A stretch of DNA of 64,000 nt from Mycobacterium sp. SVM_VP21 (GTDB taxonomy: Bacteria; Actinomycetota; Actinomycetes; Mycobacteriales; Mycobacteriaceae): the NCBI GenBank assembly GCA_024758765.1, contig CP101406.1, positions 1,054,001 through 1,118,000 on the forward strand. Reading direction: 5' to 3'. Below the pieces are notes generated by a model. The model made no database searches and was not told the origin of the DNA. It saw only the letters and a program-made list of their open reading frames with translations. Shown piece after piece: positions 34,655 to 42,884 of the stretch (positions within the stretch are counted from its first letter, which is position 1; each line of letters begins with the position of its first letter). Position numbers and translations under genes: made by a program.

Positions 34655-35557
34655 GTGAGCAGCAACCCTTTTGACGAGAGCATCTGGCGCACAGTCGACG
34701 GCTTCGCCGACCTGACCGACATCACCTATCACCGCCACGTCACCGACGCGACCGTGCGGGTGGCGTTTAACCGCCCCGAGGTGCGCAACGCATTTCGTCC
34801 GCACACCGTCGACGAGCTGTACCAGGCACTGGACCATGCCCGGATGTCTCCCGACGTCGGCGTGGTGCTGCTGACCGGCAACGGACCGGCGCCCAAGGAC
34901 GGCGGCTGGGCGTTCTGCTCCGGCGGGGATCAGCGCATCCGCGGCCGCAGCGGCTACCAGTACGCCGCCGGGGAGACCGCCGACACCGTCGATGTCGCCC
35001 GCGCCGGACGGCTGCACATCCTGGAGGTGCAGCGGCTGATCCGGTTCATGCCCAAACCGGTGATCTGCCTGGTCAACGGCTGGGCGGCCGGCGGCGGGCA
35101 CAGCCTGCACGTGGTGTGCGACCTGACCCTGGCCAGCCGCGAGCACGCCCGGTTCAAGCAGACCGACGCCGACGTGGGCAGCTTCGACGGCGGCTACGGA
35201 AGCGCGTATCTGGCCCGGCAGGTGGGCCAGAAGTTCGCTCGCGAGATCTTCTTCCTGGGCCGCACCTACACCGCCGAGCAGATGCATCAGATGGGCGCGG
35301 TCAACGAGGTCGTCGACCACGCCGAGCTGGAGGCCACCGGCGTGCAGTGGGCTAGCGAGATCAACGGCAAATCGCCTCAGGCCCAACGCATGTTGAAGTT
35401 CGCCTTCAACCTGCTCGACGACGGACTGGTCGGCCAGCAACTGTTCGCCGGCGAAGCCACCCGGCTCGCCTACATGACAGACGAAGCCGTCGAGGGCCGG
35501 GATTCATTCCTGGAAAAGCGCGATCCAGACTGGAGCCGCTTCCCCCGGTACTTCTGA
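34655..35557 (+). CDS. menB: 1,4-Dihydroxy-2-naphthoyl-CoA synthase (MenB)
   Basis: 300 residues, crotonase fold; cyclises o-succinylbenzoyl-CoA. MenB-specific features are AFCSGGDQRIRGRSGYQYA (about 88-106), VNGWAAGGGHSLHVVCDLTLAS (oxyanion hole, about 147), TDADVGSFDGGYGSAYLAR (about 170-190) and the C-terminal FLEKRDPDWSRFPRYF. GTG start. It heads a run of same-strand genes (SDR, glyoxalase, pitA) in the order of Rv0548c-Rv0545c. Confidence 0.97.
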   Translation: MSSNPFDESIWRTVDGFADLTDITYHRHVTDATVRVAFNRPEVRNAFRPHTVDELYQALDHARMSPDVGVVLLTGNGPAPKDGGWAFCSGGDQRIRGRSGYQYAAGETADTVDVARAGRLHILEVQRLIRFMPKPVICLVNGWAAGGGHSLHVVCDLTLASREHARFKQTDADVGSFDGGYGSAYLARQVGQKFAREIFFLGRTYTAEQMHQMGAVNEVVDHAELEATGVQWASEINGKSPQAQRMLKFAFNLLDDGLVGQQLFAGEATRLAYMTDEAVEGRDSFLEKRDPDWSRFPRYF

Positions 35558-35596
35558 GCGACGACACCGGCTCCGCCCCGCATAGACTGACTAACC

Positions 35597-36481
35597 ATGA
35601 GCCGAAGCCCGCTACGCCGACTGTCCGACCAGATCACGCTCGCCACCATGCGTCCCCCGGTCGCCGCGCAGCTGATGCACCGGCCCGGTGCCAAGACCAT
35701 CGACCTGACCGGCAAGCGGGTGCTGGTGACCGGGGCGTCGTCGGGCATCGGAGAAGCCGGCGCCGAACAGTTCGGGGCAGCGGGCGCCACCGTGATCGCC
35801 GTGGCCCGCCGACAGGAAAACCTCGACGCACTGGTCCAGCGGATCACCGCCGCCGGTGGCACCGCTCACGCCATCGCGTGCGACCTCTCTGACCTGGCGG
35901 CGATCGACGCACTGGTCAAGGACGTCGACGAGCGGTTCGGCGGAGTGGACATCCTGGTCAACAATGCCGGACGCTCCATCCGCCGTCCGCTGGCCGAATC
36001 CCTGGACCGCTGGCACGACGTCGAGCGAACCATGCAGCTGAACTACTACTCGCCGCTGCGGCTGATCCGCGGGTTCGCCCCGGCGATGCGCGAGCGCGGC
36101 GACGGCCACATCATCAACGTCGCCACCTGGGGCGTGTTCACCGATTCCTCGCCACTGTTCGGCGTATACAACGGCTCCAAGTCCGCACTGAGCGCCGTCA
36201 GCCGGGTCATCGACAGCGAGTGGGCCCGCTACGGCGTGCAGTCCACCACGCTGTACTACCCGCTGGTGAAGACCCCGATGATCGCGCCCACCGCGGCGTT
36301 CCAGGGCAAGCCGGGGCTCACCGCGCAGGAGGCCGGCGCGTGGATGATCGACGCGGCCCGATACCGCCCGATCCGTATCGCGCCGCGCCTGGCGTTGGCG
36401 TTTCGTGCACTGGACAACCTCAACGCCGGTTGGGCCACCGCGATCGTCAAGCGGAACCGGATCGAGCCGGTCGAGGACTGA
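35597..36481 (+). CDS. Short-chain dehydrogenase (Rv0547c-like)
   Basis: 294 residues. A 30-residue N-terminal extension precedes the SDR core: VLVTGASSGIGEAGAEQF (about 40), DILVNNAGRSIRRPL, catalytic YNGSKSALSAVSRV (about 195) and a PLVKTPMIAPT segment. NAD(P)-dependent reductase, substrate unknown; it belongs to the group often fused to or acting with acyl-CoA metabolism. Stop overlaps the next gene's start as TGATG, indicating coupling. Confidence 0.9.
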   Translation: MSRSPLRRLSDQITLATMRPPVAAQLMHRPGAKTIDLTGKRVLVTGASSGIGEAGAEQFGAAGATVIAVARRQENLDALVQRITAAGGTAHAIACDLSDLAAIDALVKDVDERFGGVDILVNNAGRSIRRPLAESLDRWHDVERTMQLNYYSPLRLIRGFAPAMRERGDGHIINVATWGVFTDSSPLFGVYNGSKSALSAVSRVIDSEWARYGVQSTTLYYPLVKTPMIAPTAAFQGKPGLTAQEAGAWMIDAARYRPIRIAPRLALAFRALDNLNAGWATAIVKRNRIEPVED

Positions 36482-36885
36482 TGGAGATTCTGGCCAGCCG
36501 GATCCTGCTCCGGCCCACCGACTATCAACGCTCACTGCGGTTCTATCGCGACGAGATCGATCTGGCGATCGCCCGCGACTACGGCGCGGGGATGGTCTTC
36601 TACGCCGGACAGTCGCTGATCGAACTGGCTGGCCACGGCAACCCCGGCCACACGACCGCGCACTTCCCGGGGGCGCTGTGGCTGCAGGTCCGCGACGTCG
36701 CCGCCACCCAGGCCGAACTGCAGAGCCGGGGGGTCTCCATCACCCGGGAAGCGCTCCTCGAACCGTGGGGGTTACGTGAGATGCACGTCACCGATCCCGA
36801 CGGCCTGACGTTGATCTTCGTGGAGGTGCCCGACGATCATCCGCTGCGCCGCGATACCCGCCAGGACAGCCCCCAAAAGCCCTGA
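36481..36885 (+). CDS. Glyoxalase/bleomycin-resistance fold protein (Rv0546c-like)
   Basis: 134 residues, VOC superfamily. One betaalphabetabetabeta pair: ILLRPTDYQRSLRFYRDEIDLAIARDYG, a short LIELAGHG strand, LWLQVRDVAATQAELQSRGV, then GLREMHVTDPDGLTLIFVEVP where the terminal Glu is the usual metal ligand. It may be a lyase, isomerase or resistance protein. Start ATG overlaps the SDR stop codon. No ribosome binding site is needed if re-initiation occurs. Confidence 0.9.
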   Translation: MEILASRILLRPTDYQRSLRFYRDEIDLAIARDYGAGMVFYAGQSLIELAGHGNPGHTTAHFPGALWLQVRDVAATQAELQSRGVSITREALLEPWGLREMHVTDPDGLTLIFVEVPDDHPLRRDTRQDSPQKP

Positions 36886-36998
36886 GGTTAACGACGGGGA
36901 AACAGTTCGATACGTCTCGACGTACACCGGCGTTTCACGAGGGTGATCGTTAGACAACGGCCCCATCGAGGCCTCAGAATCAGTGCCGTGATGCTCTC

Positions 36999-38276
36999 GT
37001 GAGCCTTGATCTGTTCCTCCTAATCATCGTGGTGATCACGGCTTTGGCCTTCGACTTCACCAACGGATTCCACGACACCGGCAACGCGATGGCGACCTCG
37101 ATCGCCAGCGGTGCGCTCAAGCCCAAGGCAGCGGTCACCATGTCGGCCTGCCTGAACCTGATCGGCGCCTTCCTGTCGACCGCCGTCGCCGCAACGATCG
37201 CCAAAGGCCTGGTCGACGCCCACCTGGTGACCCTGGAGATCGTCTTCGCCGGCCTGGTCGGCGGCATCGTGTGGAATCTGCTCACCTGGCTGCTCGGTAT
37301 CCCGTCGAGCTCCTCGCACGCCCTGATCGGCGGCATCGTGGGAGCGATGATCGCCGCAGTCGGCGGGCATGGGGTGATCTGGCACGGGGTGGTCTCGAAG
37401 GTTCTGGTCCCGGCCGTGGTCGCCACCGTCATCGCCACGGTGATCGCCTCCGTGGGCACCTGGCTGGTCTACCGCATCACCCGCGGTGTCGACGAGAAAC
37501 AGTCCGAGAAGGTGTTCCGGCACGGTCAGATCGGCTCGGCCGCGCTGGTGTCACTGGCACATGGCACCAACGACGCGCAGAAGACCATGGGCGTGATCTT
37601 CCTCGCGCTGATGTCCTACGGCGCGGTGAGCACGTCGGCCACGCTGCCGCCGCTGTGGGTGATCGTGAGCTGCGCGCTGGCCATGTCGGCGGGCACCTAC
37701 ACCGGCGGCTGGCGGATCATCCGCACCCTGGGCAAGGGCCTGGTCGAGATCAAGCCACCGCAGGGCATGGCCGCTGAATCCTCCGCAGCCGCAGTCATCC
37801 TGCTCTCCAGCCACTTCGGTTACTCACTGTCGACCACCCAGGTCGCCACCGGGTCGGTGCTGGGCAGCGGCGTCGGCAAGCCGGGCGCGCAGGTGCGCTG
37901 GAGTGTCGCCGGACGGATGGTTGCCGCTTGGCTGGTGACGCTGCCGATGGCCGGTGGCGTCGGCTCGGGCGCCTACGGCCTGGTCCACGGTATCGGCGGC
38001 TACCCCGGCATCACCATCGGTGTGGTGCTCCTGATCACCACGGTCCTGGCGATCTGGCTGCGGTCGCGCCGGGCGCGCATCGACCACAACAACGTCAACG
38101 CCGAATGGGACGGCACTCTCACCGGCGGTCTCGACGCCCCCGGCGTGCAACCCGAAGAAGCGGGCCGCGAAGTCGAGAACGCCCTCCGATCGACCTTCCA
38201 GCCCGGCCATGACGGAGCCAAGTTGACTGTCGTCTCCACCGACGACCCCAATTCACGTGAGGTCATCCGGTCATGA
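36999..38276 (+). CDS. pitA: Inorganic phosphate transporter, PiT family (copy 1)
   Basis: 425 residues, about ten membrane helices. The two PiT signature repeats are present: DFTNGFHDTGNAMA (about 21-34) and LAHGTNDAQKTMGVIFLAL (about 186-204). Proton-coupled, low-affinity phosphate (metal-phosphate) uptake. GTG start 36999; the preceding 113 bases hold no gene and probably carry the promoter. Its stop overlaps the next gene's ATG (ATGA). A second copy of the same two-gene module follows directly. Confidence 0.95.
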   Translation: MSLDLFLLIIVVITALAFDFTNGFHDTGNAMATSIASGALKPKAAVTMSACLNLIGAFLSTAVAATIAKGLVDAHLVTLEIVFAGLVGGIVWNLLTWLLGIPSSSSHALIGGIVGAMIAAVGGHGVIWHGVVSKVLVPAVVATVIATVIASVGTWLVYRITRGVDEKQSEKVFRHGQIGSAALVSLAHGTNDAQKTMGVIFLALMSYGAVSTSATLPPLWVIVSCALAMSAGTYTGGWRIIRTLGKGLVEIKPPQGMAAESSAAAVILLSSHFGYSLSTTQVATGSVLGSGVGKPGAQVRWSVAGRMVAAWLVTLPMAGGVGSGAYGLVHGIGGYPGITIGVVLLITTVLAIWLRSRRARIDHNNVNAEWDGTLTGGLDAPGVQPEEAGREVENALRSTFQPGHDGAKLTVVSTDDPNSREVIRS

Positions 38277-38572
38277 GTCAGTGGTTCAACCTGGCAGCAA
38301 CGTGCAAGATTCTGGTTTTCGGGCTGCTGGTCGGCGGGCTGTTGCCGGCACTGTTCGCGGTCGGGGTCCGGGTCAACGTGGCAGGTAACAGTGTTCCTGC
38401 AGTCGCCGGCACCGCCGGCACCGATGGCGCGCGCCGGCCGCTGCTAGTCGCTCTCAGCTGGGCGATCTTCCTGGTAGTCCTGGCCGTGGCGGTCGTCGGC
38501 GTGCTCTTCATCGCCCGCGACTTCCTGGGGCACCACCTGGGCTGGTACCTGCTCGGGGCCAAGCCCGCCTAA
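38273..38572 (+). CDS. Small membrane protein paired with pitA (Rv0544c-like, copy 1)
   Basis: 99 residues, two membrane helices (about 10-30 and 60-82), with FGLLVGGLLPALFAVGVRV and VLFIARDFLGHHLGWYLLG segments. Overlaps the pitA stop by ATGA, so it is stoichiometrically coupled. The same arrangement and similar sequence recur in the second module, supporting a functional link with phosphate transport, possibly as an accessory subunit. No biochemical role known. Confidence 0.88.
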   Translation: MSQWFNLAATCKILVFGLLVGGLLPALFAVGVRVNVAGNSVPAVAGTAGTDGARRPLLVALSWAIFLVVLAVAVVGVLFIARDFLGHHLGWYLLGAKPA

Positions 38573-38615
38573 CCCGGTTCGACAAGTCAGGCGTGCGGCT
38601 GCAAAAATCCGCACG

Positions 38616-39821
38616 GTGACCTTGGAGCTGTTCCTGTTGATCACGGTCGTGATCACCGCCCTGGCTTTCGACTTCACCAACGGCTTCCATGACACCGGCA
38701 ACGCTGTCGCCACCGGGATCGCCAGCGGTGCGCTCAAGCCGAAGACCGCGGTAACGCTCTGCGCCACCCTCAACCTTGTCGGGGCGTTCATGTCGACCCA
38801 AGTGGCGGCCACGGTGGCCAAGGATCTAGTGGTCACCAACCTGGTGACGCTGGAAGTTATGTTCGCCGGTTTGGTCGGCGGCATCGTCTGGAACCTGGCG
38901 ACCTGGTTGTTCGGCATCCCGTCGAGCTCCTCACACGCGCTGATCGGTGGGGTGGTGGGGGCCATGCTGGCCGCGGCCGGCACGGCCGGGGTGCGTTGGC
39001 CCGGGGTGGTCTCGAAGGTGCTGGTGCCCACTGTGATCGCCGTGCTCGCCGCGACCCTGGTTGCGACCGTCGGAACCTGGCTGGTCTACCGCCTGACACG
39101 GGCAGTCCCCCACGGGCGCACCCTGCGAGACTTCCGGCGGGGCCAGGTTTTCTCTGCCGCCCTGATGTCACTGGCGCACGGCACCAACGATGCCCAGAAG
39201 ACCATGGGCGTGATCTTCCTCGCACTGATCTCCTACGGCGCCGCCTACAAGACCGACGTCACGCCGCCGCTGTGGGTGATCGTGTCGTGTGCGGTGGCGA
39301 TGGCTGCCGGAACCTATTTCGGTGGATGGCGAGTCATCCGCACCCTGGGCAAGGGGCTCGTCGAGATCGAATCCCCCCAAGGCATGGCCGCCGAATCATC
39401 CTCGGCGGCCATCATTTTGCTGTCCAGTCATTTCGGCTACTCGCTGTCGACCACACAGGTGGTGACGGGATCGGTGTTGGGTTCGGGCCTGGGCAAGCCC
39501 GGGGCCAACGTGCGCTGGGGTGTTGCCCGGCGGATGGCGACCGCCTGGGTGATCACCCTGCCGCTGGCCGGGGCCATCGGCGCGGGCACCTACCACCTGA
39601 TCCACCGCATCGGCGGCTACCCCGGCACCATCACCGGGCTGGTGCTGCTAGTGGGTGTCTCCGCGCTCATCTGGCTGCAGTCCCGCAAGGTCCCCGTCGA
39701 CCACACCAATGTCACCGCCGATTGGGGTGCACATATGACCGATGGCCTCGAAGTGATTGCACCGCAACCGACTCCGCCTGGCCCGTCTCGCGAGATCGGC
39801 ACGGAGGGGGGCGGTGCGTGA
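38616..39821 (+). CDS. Inorganic phosphate transporter, PiT family (copy 2)
   Basis: 401 residues, closely related to copy 1 throughout (DFTNGFHDTGNAVA; LAHGTNDAQKTMGVIFLAL; SSSHALIGGVVGAML). The C-terminal cytoplasmic tail differs most. GTG start 44 bases after the first module. It arose by tandem duplication of the pitA-small membrane protein pair, followed by divergence; substrate affinity could differ. Stop overlaps the next gene (GTGA). Confidence 0.94.
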   Translation: MTLELFLLITVVITALAFDFTNGFHDTGNAVATGIASGALKPKTAVTLCATLNLVGAFMSTQVAATVAKDLVVTNLVTLEVMFAGLVGGIVWNLATWLFGIPSSSSHALIGGVVGAMLAAAGTAGVRWPGVVSKVLVPTVIAVLAATLVATVGTWLVYRLTRAVPHGRTLRDFRRGQVFSAALMSLAHGTNDAQKTMGVIFLALISYGAAYKTDVTPPLWVIVSCAVAMAAGTYFGGWRVIRTLGKGLVEIESPQGMAAESSSAAIILLSSHFGYSLSTTQVVTGSVLGSGLGKPGANVRWGVARRMATAWVITLPLAGAIGAGTYHLIHRIGGYPGTITGLVLLVGVSALIWLQSRKVPVDHTNVTADWGAHMTDGLEVIAPQPTPPGPSREIGTEGGGA

Positions 39822-40117
39822 ACACCGTGAGCACCTGGTTCGACTACGTGGCCACCGCCAAGATCCTGATCTTCGGCCTGCTGGTCGGCACCGCGCTGCC
39901 GGCCTTGTTCGCCGTCGGGGTGCGCTTGGGTGCCGCAGCGGATGGACCGACTGAGCACCGCCGGGAATTGACCCTGCTGCGGTGGATGATCTTCGCGCTG
40001 TTGCTCGCCGCGGTATTGGCCGGCGTGCTGTTCATCGCCCGTGACTTCATCGAGCACCGCATCGGCTGGCAGTGGGATGACTGGGGCCATTGGGACGAGG
40101 TGTTTGGTCTTGATTAG
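39818..40117 (+). CDS. Small membrane protein paired with pitA copy 2 (Rv0544c-like)
   Basis: 99 residues with two membrane helices (about 12-32 and 55-76), sharing ATAKILIFGLLVGTALPALF and VLFIARDFIEHRIGW with the copy 1 protein but ending in an acidic, Trp-rich tail (WQWDDWGHWDE). GTG start inside the pitA copy 2 stop. The tail difference is the clearest divergence between the modules. Confidence 0.88.
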   Translation: MNTVSTWFDYVATAKILIFGLLVGTALPALFAVGVRLGAAADGPTEHRRELTLLRWMIFALLLAAVLAGVLFIARDFIEHRIGWQWDDWGHWDEVFGLD

Positions 40118-40175
40118 ACGTAATATTGCAGCTGACATGTTCCTTCCGGTGTCGGCGCGGGGAAGTTGACGCAGC

Positions 40176-40493
40176 ATGAACAAATTTCTCACCTCGATCG
40201 TCGCCTGGCTGCGCGCCGGGTACCCCGATGGTGTGCCGCAGAACGATTACGTTCCGCTGTTGGCTCTGTTGTCACGACGCCTGACCAACGACGAGGTCAA
40301 AGACGTCGCCCGTGAATTGATCGGCCGCGGCGAGTTCGACCGCATCGACATCGGGGTACTGATCGCCCGCTTGACCAACGAACTGCCCGCTCCAGAGGAC
40401 GTCGAACGGGTGCGAGAGCGGTTGGCGGCAAAGGGCTGGTTGCTGGACGACGCTCCTACCAACGACGCCCCCACCAACGGAGGAAACCCATAG
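40176..40493 (+). CDS. DUF3349 protein (Rv0543c-like)
   Basis: 105 residues. The whole protein is a small helical DUF3349 domain: FLTSIVAWLRAGYPDGVPQNDYVPLLALLSRRLTNDEVKDVA, then IDIGVLIARLTNELPAPEDVERVRERLAAKGW, ending in an Asp/Asn/Pro tail. Mycobacterial family of unknown function, always small and soluble. It lies immediately before menE, as in M. tuberculosis; its stop codon overlaps the proposed menE start. Confidence 0.9.
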   Translation: MNKFLTSIVAWLRAGYPDGVPQNDYVPLLALLSRRLTNDEVKDVARELIGRGEFDRIDIGVLIARLTNELPAPEDVERVRERLAAKGWLLDDAPTNDAPTNGGNP

Positions 40494-41650
40494 CACGCCT
40501 GCGTGCGCTGACCATCCCACCCGGTGATGCCGTCTCCGCCCTCCTGCCCGCCTTGCAGGGCGTTCTGGACGGCCACGACGCCGCGTTCACGCCGGTAGGC
40601 CCCGACACCGACCCGTCTGCCCTGACCGCGCTGCGGGTGGGCGATCCCATCGGCGACGACATCGCCCTGGTGGTAGCCACATCGGGAACCACCGGGGTGC
40701 CCAAAGGTGCTCTGCTGACCGGTGGGTCACTGGCGGCCAGCGCCACCGCCACGCACGACAGGTTGGGCGGACCAGGCAGCTGGCTGCTGGCGCTACCCCC
40801 GCACCACATCGCCGGGATCCAAGTTCTGGTACGCAGTCTGGTGTCCGGCACCGCCCCCGTGCAGCTCGATGTCGCAATGGGTTTCGATGTCACGCGGTTG
40901 CCCGCGGCGGTGGCGGCACTCGGTGCCGGCCGGCGTTACACCTCGCTGGTCGCCACCCAACTGGCCAAGGCGCTCACCGTTCCCGCGGCCACGGCGGCAC
41001 TGGCCGAGCTGGACGCGGTGTTGTTGGGCGGAGGCCCTGCGCCGCAACCGATCGTGGACGCAGCGGCGGCCGCCGGGGTGCGGGTGGTGCGCACCTACGG
41101 CATGAGCGAGACCGCCGGCGGTTGTGTCTATGACGGGGTGCCGTTGTCGGGTGTGCAGCTGCGTATCGGGGACGACGGGCGGATCGCGATCGGGGGTCCG
41201 ACCTTGGCGCAGGGTTACCGCAATCCTGTCGAGCCGGACCCATTCGTCCAGCCAGGCTGGTTTTCCACCAATGACATTGGCGTCCTTGACTCCTCGGGAC
41301 ACCTGACCGTGCTCGGTCGCGTTGACGACGCGATCAGCACCGGTGGCTTGACGGTGCTTCCCGGTCCGGTGGAGGCGGTGTTGTCGACCCATCCCGCGGT
41401 GGCCGAGTGCGCGGTGTTCGGGATCGACGACGATCGGCTGGGGCAGCGCGTGGTCGCTGCGGTCGTCGTCGCCGGTGCGACGCCACCGACCCTGGAAGCG
41501 TTACGCGCTCACGTCGCGCAATCTCTGGACACCACGGCCGCGCCACGCGAGTTGCATGTCGTTCCGACACTCCCCCGTCGCGGGATCGGCAAGCTGGACC
41601 GAAAAGCACTGGTACAACGGTTTTCCGGTGACGGTATTGCGCTCGATTAG
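40490..41650 (+). CDS. menE: o-Succinylbenzoate-CoA ligase (MenE), start codon uncertain
   Basis: About 386 residues. Adenylate-forming enzyme that activates o-succinylbenzoate. The phosphate loop VATSGTTGVPKGALLTGGSL is near 60, then RTYGMSETAGGCVYDG (about 205), GWFSTNDIGVLD (ATP ribose Asp) and the C-terminal GIGKLDRKAL (catalytic Lys). The conserved-looking N-terminus (LRALTIPPGDAVSALLPAL) has no ATG, GTG or TTG. The first canonical candidate, TTG 40553, would cut it off. An ATA at 40490, overlapping the DUF3349 stop and five bases after GGAGGA, is proposed. CTG 40499 is another option. Confidence 0.9.
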   Translation: MARLRALTIPPGDAVSALLPALQGVLDGHDAAFTPVGPDTDPSALTALRVGDPIGDDIALVVATSGTTGVPKGALLTGGSLAASATATHDRLGGPGSWLLALPPHHIAGIQVLVRSLVSGTAPVQLDVAMGFDVTRLPAAVAALGAGRRYTSLVATQLAKALTVPAATAALAELDAVLLGGGPAPQPIVDAAAAAGVRVVRTYGMSETAGGCVYDGVPLSGVQLRIGDDGRIAIGGPTLAQGYRNPVEPDPFVQPGWFSTNDIGVLDSSGHLTVLGRVDDAISTGGLTVLPGPVEAVLSTHPAVAECAVFGIDDDRLGQRVVAAVVVAGATPPTLEALRAHVAQSLDTTAAPRELHVVPTLPRRGIGKLDRKALVQRFSGDGIALD

Positions 41651-41682
41651 ACCACTGGTCTAATTTATAGACCAGTGGTCTA
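41646..41682. promoter_or_regulatory. Tandem TetR-type operators upstream of membrane protein/tetR pair
   Basis: Two palindromes with the same arms: ATTAGACCACTGGTCTAAT (41646-41664, 19 bases, perfect) and TAGACCAGTGGTCTA (41668-41682, 15 bases, perfect). Centres are 20 bases apart, about two helical turns. The first overlaps the menE stop codon. They stand directly before a membrane-protein gene and a tetR gene on the same strand. Confidence 0.8.
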
Positions 41683-41731
41683 ATGGACTGGCAGTGACCG
41701 CGCCGCCACTGCCGGCGAAAGGGGCGCAACT

Positions 41732-42154
41732 ATGCAGACACCCACCACGTCCGCGGAGCGCACGCGTTCCTTCGCGCGCGTCCTGGGACCGTTCGTCGCC
41801 GTGGTTCCTGCCATCGTCGCGATCCGGGCCGGAGATATCGGAAACCAGCTGTCGAGCTTCTCGACCGACCCGATGTGGCCGTGGGTGCTGGGCGCATTGC
41901 TGTTCGGTGGCGGGCTGTTCATCATTGCTTTTCACCAGTATTGGCGCGGCGTGGCCGCGGTGATCATTTCGCTGTTCGGGTGGTTCCTGTTGCTGCGGGG
42001 ATTCGTCTTGCTCGCAGCGCCGCAGTTGATCGTCAAGGGAGCCGAAGCCGCCACATCAAGTGCCACCGTCGGTATGGTGCGGGCCGGCTTCGGACTGCTG
42101 GCACTGTGCGGGGCGTACCTGACCTACGTTGGATGGCTGAAGAAGTCCGACTGA
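41732..42154 (+). CDS. Four-helix membrane protein, unknown function
   Basis: 140 residues with four probable membrane helices (about 18-34, 48-68, 72-96, 112-132) and short loops. AAAGGGG ribosome binding site. No family recognised. It is placed between tandem operator palindromes and the tetR gene, so its production is probably the output controlled by that regulator; a role in efflux or stress is conceivable but not shown. Confidence 0.75.
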   Translation: MQTPTTSAERTRSFARVLGPFVAVVPAIVAIRAGDIGNQLSSFSTDPMWPWVLGALLFGGGLFIIAFHQYWRGVAAVIISLFGWFLLLRGFVLLAAPQLIVKGAEAATSSATVGMVRAGFGLLALCGAYLTYVGWLKKSD

Positions 42155-42166
42155 TTCAATTCCGTC

Positions 42167-42865
42167 ATGCGCCGTGTCGTGAAACCCCGGGAGATCCGGC
42201 GAGCCGAGCTGCTCGACCAGGCGTTGGCGCTCTTCCTCCAAAACGGCTACGACAACGTCAGCCTCAACGAGCTCCTCGCAGCGACGGGCATACCGAAAGG
42301 CGCTTTCTACCACTACTTTCCATCCAAAGATGCGTTGGTCGTCGCGCTGGCTCAGCGCAGCGCCGACGCAGCGTTGGAGGCGCTGCGTCCGGTCTTCGAT
42401 CAGCCGGGAACGGGCGCACTGGAGCGCCTCAATGGCGGGCTGGCGGCAAGCTACGACCTCAAGATGGCGACGGGCGCTCCCGAGCAGATCGCGGCGATGA
42501 CGGCGCTGTTCGCGCCACACAATCGCGGGCTGTTCGCCAAGATCGTGCAGACGTGGGAAGACCTGTTCCGACCGGTGCTGACGAAGCTCATCAGCGAAGG
42601 CGTCGACGAGGGCGTGTTCAATACCTTCGACCCCGAGGGGGTCGGCGACATGATCCAGGGTTTTGCGGCCAGCTTGCGCAGAAACCTGATGCAGGTACTC
42701 GATGCGCCGGACGCGAAGGCGCGTCGTCAGACCATCGACGACTGCGTGAAGCGCGTCAAACTGCACGGGATCGCAACAGACCGAATCCTCGGATTGGCTG
42801 ACGGGTCAACGGTTGTGCTCGACCGCAAGCAGATAGCTGCAATGGTTGCGCGTATCAGGCCGTGA
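42167..42865 (+). CDS. TetR family transcriptional regulator
   Basis: 232 residues. Helix-turn-helix in NGYDNVSLNELLAATGIPKGAFYHYFPSKDALVVAL (about 25-60), typical TetR with F-Y-H-Y-F-x-x-K. The C-terminal domain resembles the TetR_C_6/AcrR-like all-helical fold; KMATGAPEQIAAMTALF and RRNLMQVLDAPDAKAR are its visible segments. Twelve bases after the membrane-protein gene, so one transcript that the regulator itself probably represses. Confidence 0.9.
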   Translation: MRRVVKPREIRRAELLDQALALFLQNGYDNVSLNELLAATGIPKGAFYHYFPSKDALVVALAQRSADAALEALRPVFDQPGTGALERLNGGLAASYDLKMATGAPEQIAAMTALFAPHNRGLFAKIVQTWEDLFRPVLTKLISEGVDEGVFNTFDPEGVGDMIQGFAASLRRNLMQVLDAPDAKARRQTIDDCVKRVKLHGIATDRILGLADGSTVVLDRKQIAAMVARIRP

Positions 42866-42884
42866 TTGACGTGGGAGCCGCGAC

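Noticed and set aside
33800..35440. 546-codon minus-strand frame opposite aldo/keto reductase and menB
   Set aside because: No recognisable domain; both opposite genes are unambiguous.
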